A DNA stretch of 9,173 nt from Actinomycetes bacterium (GTDB lineage Bacteria > Actinomycetota > Acidimicrobiia > Acidimicrobiales > RAAP-2): contig JAJYYT010000064.1 in the NCBI GenBank assembly GCA_021800645.1, positions 1 to 9,173 of the forward strand, in the 5' to 3' direction. The notes beneath the pieces were generated by a model. It was not told the origin of the DNA and did no database searches. It saw only the letters and a program-made list of their open reading frames with translations. The position numbers and the translations under genes are program-made. Positions 1 through 5,592 of this stretch are shown one piece after another (positions within the stretch are counted from its first letter, which is position 1; every line of letters starts with the position of its first letter).

Positions 1-35
1 TCCCAGGGGATCCGGCACCGCGCCCATCGTCGTGA
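1..35 (+). CDS. possible 3' end of an upstream gene (partial)
   Basis: The third frame is open from the window edge and ends in TGA at 33-35. That stop overlaps the GTG proposed as the flgL start (GTGA, a 4-base overlap typical of translational coupling). Only about ten codons are visible (ending PAPRPSS), so the product cannot be identified. In many flagellar clusters flgK lies just upstream of flgL, but this short tail does not look like a typical FlgK C-terminus. The call rests only on the overlap geometry, and the frame could be open by chance. Confidence 0.3.
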   Translation, partial: PGDPAPRPSS

Positions 36-931
36 CGCCGAGCGTCCTCGCCGGATCTCTGGAGCGCGCCCTGGGCTCCGACCAGGCGCAGATCGCGACC
101 TCCGAGACACAGATCGCGACGGGGCGAGTGGTGAACCTGCCGTCGGACAACCCCGCACAGGCTGCAGACATCTTGCAGCTCGAGGCCGCGGTGTCCCGTG
201 CCCGGCAGTATTCCGCGAACGCCCAGGACGGGGCGAGCCGGCTGTCGCTGGCGAACGCGACGGCGGGCTCGGTGATGCGCGTCCTCCAGCAGGTGGTGAG
301 CACACTCGAAGGGCTCACCGGTGATCAGACGACGGGGAGCCAAGCGACGGTGGCCGGCGTCACGACGGCGGTCGAAAGCGCCCGGACCCAGCTGATCGAC
401 CTCGCCAACACCCTCTACGCCGGCCAGGCGATCTTCTCGGGGACCGGTACACCCAGGCGGGCGTACGGGCCGACAGGCACCTACGTCGGCGCCGGCACGG
501 CGCCGACGCGGACGGTGGCCCCCGCGACCCAAGTCGCCGTGTCGGTCACGGGACCCGCGGTCTTCGGCCCGACAGGGCCGACAGGTCTCCTCGGCAAGAC
601 AGGGATCCTCGCCACCATCGCCGCCGACTTGGCAAAGGGAACATCCGCATCGGTCTCCAAGGCCGCGACCACAGGGCTCAGCTCGCTTGAGACCGCCATG
701 AGCAAGGTGGAAGCCCAGGCGGGGCAGCTCGGGGCCGATCAGCAGGCGATCCAGGGGTTCGCCGAGCAGGCGTCTGCGGCCGTCACATCGTTCGAGCAGG
801 AGCTCTCGGCGGCCCAGGACGTGACAATGGCCCAGGCGATCACGAACCTGCAGGCGCAGCAGACCGCGTACAAAGCCGCGCTGTACGTCACCTCGCAGCT
901 GAACGCAGTGTCGCTGCTCACGTATTTGTAG
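32..931 (+). CDS. flgL: flagellar hook-associated protein 3 (FlgL), hook-filament junction
   Basis: FlgL is a secreted structural protein. Together with FlgK it forms the junction between the hook and the flagellin filament outside the cell. The 299-residue product has the flagellin-superfamily layout: a conserved N-terminal helical region (about 1-100, with the TGR...PSDNPA pattern near residues 30-43), a variable middle, and a conserved C-terminal helical region (about 235-299) ending in SLLTYL, the usual flagellin-type terminus. The middle (about 138-190) is rich in Gly, Pro and Thr and contains short GPTG repeats, probably an exposed surface domain. The length fits FlgL rather than a full flagellin. 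The GTG at 32 was chosen because its GTGA overlaps an upstream stop and because family members start only two or three residues before this point. No Shine-Dalgarno is evident, and the frame stays open to the window edge, so an upstream start cannot be excluded. A strong ribosome-binding site for fliW follows immediately. Confidence 0.9.
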   Translation: MTPSVLAGSLERALGSDQAQIATSETQIATGRVVNLPSDNPAQAADILQLEAAVSRARQYSANAQDGASRLSLANATAGSVMRVLQQVVSTLEGLTGDQTTGSQATVAGVTTAVESARTQLIDLANTLYAGQAIFSGTGTPRRAYGPTGTYVGAGTAPTRTVAPATQVAVSVTGPAVFGPTGPTGLLGKTGILATIAADLAKGTSASVSKAATTGLSSLETAMSKVEAQAGQLGADQQAIQGFAEQASAAVTSFEQELSAAQDVTMAQAITNLQAQQTAYKAALYVTSQLNAVSLLTYL

Positions 932-940
932 GAGGAGAAG

Positions 941-1480
941 ATGGCCGTCGAGACCTCACCGAACAGCCCGTCGCTCGAGGAGCACGCAGGCACGGAGCAC
1001 GCAGACGGGGCGCCTGGCGGAACGGTGCTCTCCTTCGTTCGTCCCATCGTCGCGTTCGAGCGCTCCCGTCGCTATGTCGTGAGACCCCTAGGGCCGCACT
1101 ACGAGCCCTTCGCGTCCCTGGTGTCGCTCGACGTGCCCGGGCTGAATTTCGTCGTCGTGCCCCCGGGGCTCGTCTTCGCCGACTACGTCTACATCGTGCC
1201 CGAGCGTGACGTGGTAGAGCTCCGGCTCGGTGAAGTGGCGGATCCCTCGGAGATCCAGACCCTCGTGATCGTGCGCAGGCGTGACGTGCCTTCTCCCGTC
1301 GTGAACCTGCGTGCGCCCATCGTGATCAACCGCACGCTCCACCTCGCCTCCCAGGTGGTGCTCGAGGACGACTGCGGGTTCGGCTTCATGGTGCCGGTGG
1401 ATGCCGGGAGCGCCCGCTGGACGCCCGAGAGCCCCGATGGGCACGCCGACGGGAAGGACTCCTCTTCGTGCTCGTCCTGA
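941..1480 (+). CDS. fliW: flagellar assembly factor FliW (CsrA antagonist)
   Basis: FliW is a cytoplasmic protein that binds flagellin. When flagellin is exported, the freed FliW binds CsrA and relieves repression of flagellin mRNA (established in Bacillus). The 179-residue product shows the FliW core at about residues 28-150. Recognisable parts are an F-x-x-x-x-x-F-E segment at 32-40, the FASLVSLDVPGLNFVVVPP stretch at 57-75, DYVYIV at 81-86, the signature NLRAPIVIN at 122-130, and QVVL at 138-141. It differs from typical FliW in a 27-residue acidic N-terminal extension and a Ser-rich tail, and the usual GLPGF segment reads RPIVAF. Translation starts at ATG 941 behind a strong Shine-Dalgarno (AGGAGG at 930-935). 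Its end overlaps csrA by 13 bases, as expected for a FliW-CsrA pair made together. Confidence 0.88.
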   Translation: MAVETSPNSPSLEEHAGTEHADGAPGGTVLSFVRPIVAFERSRRYVVRPLGPHYEPFASLVSLDVPGLNFVVVPPGLVFADYVYIVPERDVVELRLGEVADPSEIQTLVIVRRRDVPSPVVNLRAPIVINRTLHLASQVVLEDDCGFGFMVPVDAGSARWTPESPDGHADGKDSSSCSS

Positions 1481-2064
1481 ACCGCCGTCCCGGCGAATCG
1501 ATCTACGTCGAGGGCGATATCGACATCTGCTTCCTCCGGGCGACGCATCAGACGGTGTGGCTGAGGATCGCAGGGGGGAGGATCACCCCTTCGGTCCTCC
1601 TCGGCGCGACGGCGCTGTCCGCCGAGGAGCTCCGCCTCGAGGTCGGCGCTCCGATCCGGGCATGGGTGGACGACCACGAGGTGCGTATCGAGGTCGCCAA
1701 TCGCGGCCATCTCTCGGTGGAGACGCACGCGACGTTCTCGTTCCTCTGCCGCCCTGGGCAAGTGGCCAAGGTCGGTGAAGGACTCGAGCTGGGCGTCGGA
1801 CCGACCGAGCGCGGTCACCCATGCCTGACCCTCGGCGGGGAGGCGGTCGGCGCGCAGCTACGCCTCGCCTTGATCCGCCTGGCGAGGAGCTGCGTCCGTC
1901 TCGGCATCGACGCACCCGGGCTTCGGGTGTACCGCAGGGAGCTCTGGGAGGCGCTCGTCGCCGCGAACACGGCTGCGGCCGGCACACAGGGCGACCTGTG
2001 CGACGCCCAGTCCCCGCTCACTCGTCCTCGTGACGACGACGCGCCTCTTCGAGCTGCTTTCTGA
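1468..2064 (+). CDS. csrA: tandem-domain CsrA-like translational regulator
   Basis: CsrA binds GGA motifs in mRNA leaders and blocks or alters translation. In flagellated Gram-positive bacteria it represses flagellin synthesis and is antagonised by FliW. Normal CsrA has about 60-75 residues and acts as a swapped homodimer. This product has 198. Residues 1-36 match the first half of CsrA very well (MLVLNRRPGES, then GDIDICFL). Residues 119-166 match a second CsrA with an excellent second half (VRLGIDAP at 143-150, VYRRELWEAL at 154-163) but a weaker first strand (CLTLGGEA, without the Arg pair). Residues 37-118 belong to no family I recognise, although 71-87 faintly resemble CsrA strands 3-4. 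The GTG start at 1468 gives the textbook MLVL N-terminus, and AAGGA at 1454-1458 lies 9 bases upstream. The gene overlaps fliW by 13 bases and the opposing membrane-protein gene by 47. The CsrA relationship is clear; a single-chain pseudodimer is inferred. Confidence 0.82.
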   Translation: MLVLNRRPGESIYVEGDIDICFLRATHQTVWLRIAGGRITPSVLLGATALSAEELRLEVGAPIRAWVDDHEVRIEVANRGHLSVETHATFSFLCRPGQVAKVGEGLELGVGPTERGHPCLTLGGEAVGAQLRLALIRLARSCVRLGIDAPGLRVYRRELWEALVAANTAAAGTQGDLCDAQSPLTRPRDDDAPLRAAF

Positions 2065-2266
2065 TCGCGGTGTTGCGCGCCTGGCGCGCGTAGGAGTCGT
2101 AGACCCGCTCGATCACTGCTCCGAGGGCCCAGCACAAGGCGAGTGCGATCGCGAAGCGCAGCAAGATGGCTGGCGGGCTGATCGCCCCGCTCACGAAGGA
2201 CGGCAGCATCGGGAGCGAGACCGCGATCGCCGCCGCCAGCACGAGCTCGGGTCGCCGGACGCCCAT
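2018..2266 (-). CDS. small two-helix membrane protein of unknown function
   Basis: This 82-residue protein is not one I recognise. It shows two hydrophobic segments, about residues 8-29 and 31-52, separated by a short SPP turn. They are followed by a charged tail (about 53-82) rich in Arg, Lys and Glu and ending EEARRRHEDE. By the positive-inside rule the tail is probably cytoplasmic, with both ends inside. The start is ATG at 2266, which shares a base with the TGA of the flhF-like gene (TGATG), so translation is probably coupled. A GTG at 2287 would add seven residues and cannot be excluded. It is the last visible gene of the flhA-flhF transcript, and its last 47 bases are antisense to csrA. 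Its position suggests a flagellum-linked membrane role, but nothing in the sequence names one. Confidence 0.65.
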   Translation of the reverse strand: MGVRRPELVLAAAIAVSLPMLPSFVSGAISPPAILLRFAIALALCWALGAVIERVYDSYARQARNTAIRKQLEEARRRHEDE

Positions 2267-3423
2267 CAGGACGAGCTCGCCGCGCACACCCCTGCCCAGC
2301 ACGACGGCGTCGCCGACTCGCCATCGAGGCTGAGCACGGGGATCCCGATTGACAGCACTGCTCCGGGCGTGCAGGTTCGCCGGACGTCGACGAGCGCGAG
2401 CGCGTCGGCGCCGCCGATCGCCCGCACCCATCTCGCGACGTCCTCGGGCTTCGTGATCGCCGAGACGACGGCGACGACGGACGACGGGCGCATGGCCCTC
2501 AGCACTTCGCGGGCCCAGCGCTGGTCCTCGCCGAGTGCCGGTGCGTAGACCGAGGCGACGCCGACCTTGTCCCTGCGCCACCCGGGGGCGAAGGACGCCA
2601 CTTCTGCCGGGCTGCGTGCGAGCAAACCCGGGGAGACCGCTTGGTCGGGCATCCGCGTGCAGACGACCGCGATGTCCCCGGCGTCGCACTCGAGCGTCCT
2701 GGCGATCGCCTGCGCGGTCGGGCGCACCGAGCTGGAGACCTCGAGAAGCCCGAGAAGCGGGCCGTCGCTTCGCAAGGAGGAGCCGACGACGGCCACGAGC
2801 CCGCCGCTCGTCCGGGGCAGCGGCGGAGGTGCGGGGAGGCGACTGAACACGCTCTGGAGCTGGGGGGGCTCGCCGTCGGGGACCTCCGAAGGGATGAGGG
2901 CGTCAGGAACGCCGCACGAGCGCGCCGTCTCGCAAGCCGTCGCCCACCGGACAGGGACGTCGTGTCCTATCGGTAAGGCTCGGGGCGGGAGGGCACGGGT
3001 CGCAGCCGTGGCCTTGGCTCGTACGTATGACGGGCCTGGGCGGTACTCCCCGGGTTCCTCGCCCAAGGAGCTCACCACCTCGTCGAGGACCTGGCTGAAA
3101 GACGTGTTCGCAGCGGCGGCAGGCGGGCCGACTCGCGTGCTCCCGAGCACCACATCGTCTCGGGCTTCCCCCAAGAACGTTTCGACCAACTTTGAAGACG
3201 CCGGCTCGGAGGGGGGTCGCGCGGACTCGTCGACGGTGATCACGAGCCCTTCGTGCTGGAAGAACCCGAGGATCCCGCCGACGAGGCCGGGCTCGGCCGA
3301 GACGATCTGCCACGGGTCGTAGCTGCGCATCACCTCACGCATCGCCCGCTCGCGGTCACGGCCCCTGCAGACCACTTGGCGGAGCTTTGCCTTGGTCTCG
3401 TCACGCTGCAACGACTGCAGCAC
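2266..3423 (-). CDS. flhF: FlhF-like protein with eroded GTPase motifs
   Basis: FlhF is an SRP-type GTPase that sets the place and number of flagella, and it is often encoded just after flhA, as here. The 385-residue product has an FlhF-like N-terminus (about 20-66: a helix with AMREVMRSY, then LVGGILGFF and a short VITVD strand), a long low-complexity linker (about 70-205), and a C-terminal domain (about 207-385) with the strand order of an SRP GTPase. Its P-loop is not functional in appearance: at 214-221 the residues are GSSLRSDG, where FlhF normally has G-x4-GK[ST]. The DTAGR motif and the TKLD motif (LVDVRRT at 344-350) are also not recognisable. The GTG at 3423 overlaps flhA by 23 bases and has a G-rich stretch upstream; GTG at 3375 would give a more standard N-terminus. 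FlhF identity is supported by order and weak similarity. A divergent MinD/SRP-type protein is the alternative. Confidence 0.62.
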   Translation of the reverse strand: MLQSLQRDETKAKLRQVVCRGRDRERAMREVMRSYDPWQIVSAEPGLVGGILGFFQHEGLVITVDESARPPSEPASSKLVETFLGEARDDVVLGSTRVGPPAAAANTSFSQVLDEVVSSLGEEPGEYRPGPSYVRAKATAATRALPPRALPIGHDVPVRWATACETARSCGVPDALIPSEVPDGEPPQLQSVFSRLPAPPPLPRTSGGLVAVVGSSLRSDGPLLGLLEVSSSVRPTAQAIARTLECDAGDIAVVCTRMPDQAVSPGLLARSPAEVASFAPGWRRDKVGVASVYAPALGEDQRWAREVLRAMRPSSVVAVVSAITKPEDVARWVRAIGGADALALVDVRRTCTPGAVLSIGIPVLSLDGESATPSCWAGVCAASSS

Positions 3424-5464
3424 CGCTCACCACCCCCACGCGCTCGATCCGCATGTTCCTCGACACCTCGTCGACGGAGAGGACGGCCATCTGCCGGAGC
3501 GCAGCCGCGAAGAGCCGCTGGAGCGCTGGTCTGAGCGGACCCGCGACGAGGAGCACAGGCTCCTTCCCCTCGCGCGCTGCCTGCTCGAACAGCGCACGGG
3601 CGCGACCCACGAGGTGCTCGGCGACGGATGGTTCGACGACGAGCTCCGAGTCTCCACCTGCGACCCGGACCCCTGCTGCGAGCTGGCGTTCGAACGCCAC
3701 GTCGAGCGTGACGACCGGGAGCACGCCGTCTCGCGCGTACTGCGCCGAGATCGCCGGCGCGAGCGCGCGGCGCGCCGCCTCGACCATGGCTTCGTGGACC
3801 TTGACGTCGCGCGCCCTCTCGGTGACGGCCTCGACGATGCGCACCATGTCGGAGATGGGCACCCCCTGGTCGAGCAGAGAGACCAGCACGCGGTGGAGGT
3901 CGGACACCGTGACTTGGGCAGCCGCCATCTCGTCGACCGCTACCTTGTCGGATGCTTTGCAGACGTCGAGGAAGGTCTGGACCTGCTGCATGGAGAGCAG
4001 CTCTCCGGCGTGCTTCGAGGCGACGTCGCCGAGATGGGTGACGATCGCCGAGGCGCGGTCGACCACGGTGATCCCTGAGAGACCCAGGGCGTCCGTCCGC
4101 ATGTCACTGGGGATCCACTTGGCTGGCAGGTTGAACACGGGCTCGGTCGTAGCCTCTCCGGGAAGCGCGTCGATCCCGATCCCGATCGCGAGCATCCTGC
4201 CCGGCGGAGCCACCCCGCGGCCGGCTTCGACGCCGTTGACCCGGATCACGTAGGCCCCGGGGTCGAGCTGGACGTCGTCGCGCGTGCGAACCTTGGGCAC
4301 CAAGATCCCCTTCTCGTAAGCAAGCTTGCGTCGCATGGCACGGATGCGCGCGAGAAGGTCGCCTCCTCTCGTCTCGTCGACGAGCGGCGCCAGATTGGGC
4401 GCGATCTCGAGCTGCAAGGGCTCCACCTTGATCTCGGCGGCGAGCGCGTGAGGGCTGTCGGGCTCCACGGGGAGCTCGGCCTGCTCGCGCTCCGCCCTCT
4501 CCTTTTCACTGTGGGTGCTCGCCACTTTGATGATCCTGCCGGCGAAGAGGAGCAGCAGAGCGCCGACGATCAAGAACGGGACATGGGGGAGCCCCGGTAC
4601 GAGGCCCATGAGGAGCACCGCGATGCCCGCGATCTGCACCGCCCTTGGTTGGTTGCCGAACTGGGTGGCGACGTCGTAGCCGAAGTCCTCGTCGGTCGTC
4701 GCGGTGCGCGTGACGATGATGCCGGTGGAGATCGAGAGGAGGAGGGCGGGGATCTGGGAGACGAGCCCGTCACCAACCGACAGGATCGAGTACGTATGGA
4801 TCGCCTGGCTGACCGAGTCGTGGTGCTCGATCACCCCGACGGCGAAACCCCCGATCAGGTTGACGAGCACGATCACGAGCGCGGCCACCGCATCGCCTCG
4901 CACGAACTTGGACGCGCCGTCCATCGACCCGTAGAACTCCGAGGCGTTGTCGATCTCCTTGCGGCGCCTGATCGCCTCCTCTCGATCGATGAGGCCTGCG
5001 CTCAGGTCACCGTCGATCGCCACCAGCTTCGGCGTCATGGCGTCCAAGGAGAACCGGGCAGCCACCTCCGAGACGCGCCCCGCGCCGGCGGTCACGACGA
5101 CGAACTGGATCACGATCAGGATCAGGAAGATGACGAGGCCGACGACGATCTGCCCACCGACGACGAAGTTGCCGAACGCGTTCACGACGGAGCCCGCGTA
5201 GCCGTGGAGGAGCACCATCCTCGTGACGCTCACGTTCAAGGCGAGCCGGAACAGCGTCGCGACGAGGAGGAGCGTGGGGAAGGTGGAGAAGTCCTTGGGC
5301 TTGCGCACGTGCATGGTGGTGAGGAGGACCACCAACGCGAAGCTCAGATTGAGCGTGATCATGATGTCGAGCAAGACGGTCGGGATCGGCACGACGAGCA
5401 TCACCACGATGGCGATGACGATGGCCGGAACCCCGAAGAGCCCCATCCGCTGTCGCAGGTTCAC
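3401..5464 (-). CDS. flhA: flagellar type III export gate protein FlhA
   Basis: FlhA is the main membrane component of the flagellar export gate. Its cytoplasmic ring receives chaperone-substrate complexes, and its membrane part couples proton flow to export. The 687-residue product has the normal length. Eight hydrophobic segments lie at about 10-30, 32-48, 60-76, 104-124, 191-211, 237-253, 275-292 and 295-309, followed by a cytoplasmic domain from about 330. Family landmarks include the FRLALNVS segment, RVSEVAARFSLDAM at about 130-143, and FYGSMDGASKFVRGDA at about 177-192. The usually conserved PGKQM after LDAM reads TPKLV (144-148). The start is GTG at 5464 (MNLRQRMGLFG), supported by GGAG six bases upstream; ATG at 5446 is an alternative. 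Longer in-frame extensions lack family similarity. A sigma-28-type promoter lies about 80 bases upstream. The end overlaps the flhF-like gene by 23 bases. Confidence 0.97.
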   Translation of the reverse strand: MNLRQRMGLFGVPAIVIAIVVMLVVPIPTVLLDIMITLNLSFALVVLLTTMHVRKPKDFSTFPTLLLVATLFRLALNVSVTRMVLLHGYAGSVVNAFGNFVVGGQIVVGLVIFLILIVIQFVVVTAGAGRVSEVAARFSLDAMTPKLVAIDGDLSAGLIDREEAIRRRKEIDNASEFYGSMDGASKFVRGDAVAALVIVLVNLIGGFAVGVIEHHDSVSQAIHTYSILSVGDGLVSQIPALLLSISTGIIVTRTATTDEDFGYDVATQFGNQPRAVQIAGIAVLLMGLVPGLPHVPFLIVGALLLLFAGRIIKVASTHSEKERAEREQAELPVEPDSPHALAAEIKVEPLQLEIAPNLAPLVDETRGGDLLARIRAMRRKLAYEKGILVPKVRTRDDVQLDPGAYVIRVNGVEAGRGVAPPGRMLAIGIGIDALPGEATTEPVFNLPAKWIPSDMRTDALGLSGITVVDRASAIVTHLGDVASKHAGELLSMQQVQTFLDVCKASDKVAVDEMAAAQVTVSDLHRVLVSLLDQGVPISDMVRIVEAVTERARDVKVHEAMVEAARRALAPAISAQYARDGVLPVVTLDVAFERQLAAGVRVAGGDSELVVEPSVAEHLVGRARALFEQAAREGKEPVLLVAGPLRPALQRLFAAALRQMAVLSVDEVSRNMRIERVGVVSGAAVVAA

Positions 5465-5470
5465 GAGTCG

Positions 5471-5474
5471 CTCC
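5471..5474 (-). promoter_or_regulatory. Shine-Dalgarno that supports the GTG start of flhA
   Basis: On the minus strand GGAG lies six bases before GTG at 5464. The ATG at 5446 has no comparable element, so this site favours the GTG start. A stronger GAGGAG at 5504-5509 precedes an ATG at 5493-5495, but that ATG is out of frame with flhA. Confidence 0.55.
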
Positions 5475-5483
5475 GGACGACGA

Positions 5484-5498
5484 GGGACGTTCCATCCC
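5484..5498 (-). promoter_or_regulatory. possible CsrA-type hairpin in the flhA leader
   Basis: In the minus-strand transcript GGGA and UCCC can pair around a seven-base loop, UGGAACG. This displays GGA in the loop and forms AUGGA across the stem-loop border, which matches the ANGGA core of CsrA targets. A second GGA lies 19 bases downstream in the flhA Shine-Dalgarno, a spacing within the range reported for CsrA bridging. The stem is only four pairs and GGA is common at this base composition, so this is a weak call. Confidence 0.22.
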
Positions 5499-5544
5499 GC
5501 TATCTCCTCGCGGGCACACCGCCGCCGTCCTGGCCGCAAACTGG

Positions 5545-5571
5545 TTATCGGCGCCAGGGCGCATGACCTGA
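5545..5571 (-). promoter_or_regulatory. sigma-28 (FliA)-type promoter for flhA-flhF-orf
   Basis: Read on the minus strand, GCCGATAA (5552 down to 5545) matches the -10 consensus of the flagellar sigma factor FliA exactly. Eleven bases upstream, the canonical spacing, is TCAGGTCA (5571 down to 5564), a poorer match to the -35 consensus TAAAGTTT (4 of 8). A start near 5538 would give a leader of about 74 bases before flhA. The site lies in the only sizeable intergenic gap of the window and points into flhA. The -10 match is direct observation; its activity is inferred. Confidence 0.55.
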
Positions 5572-5592
5572 AGCTCGTCCCGCCACAGAGGC

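Noticed and set aside
500..620. GPTG repeats in flgL as a DNA repeat element
   Set aside because: Only a few short in-frame copies occur and they fit a Gly/Pro/Thr-rich surface loop of the junction protein.
2267..2689. N-terminal extension of the small membrane protein into the flhF-like gene
   Set aside because: The frame upstream of 2266 is Arg-rich and low in complexity, typical of a shadow frame, and the overlapping flhF-like frame is protein-like; the TGATG junction gives a natural start.
3387..4253. Ser/Thr-rich frame on the plus strand opposite flhA
   Set aside because: It lies antisense to the conserved cytoplasmic domain of FlhA, and it has no ribosome-binding site or recognisable domain.
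5548..5563. GCGC inverted repeat after the methyltransferase gene as an intrinsic terminator
   Set aside because: The stem is only about four pairs and no T-run follows; the sequence is better explained by the sigma-28-type -10 element that borders it.
4448..5566. Open frame on the plus strand opposite flhA
   Set aside because: It is rich in His, Asp, Glu and Arg in runs mirroring the hydrophobic codons of the FlhA membrane segments; there is no family similarity.
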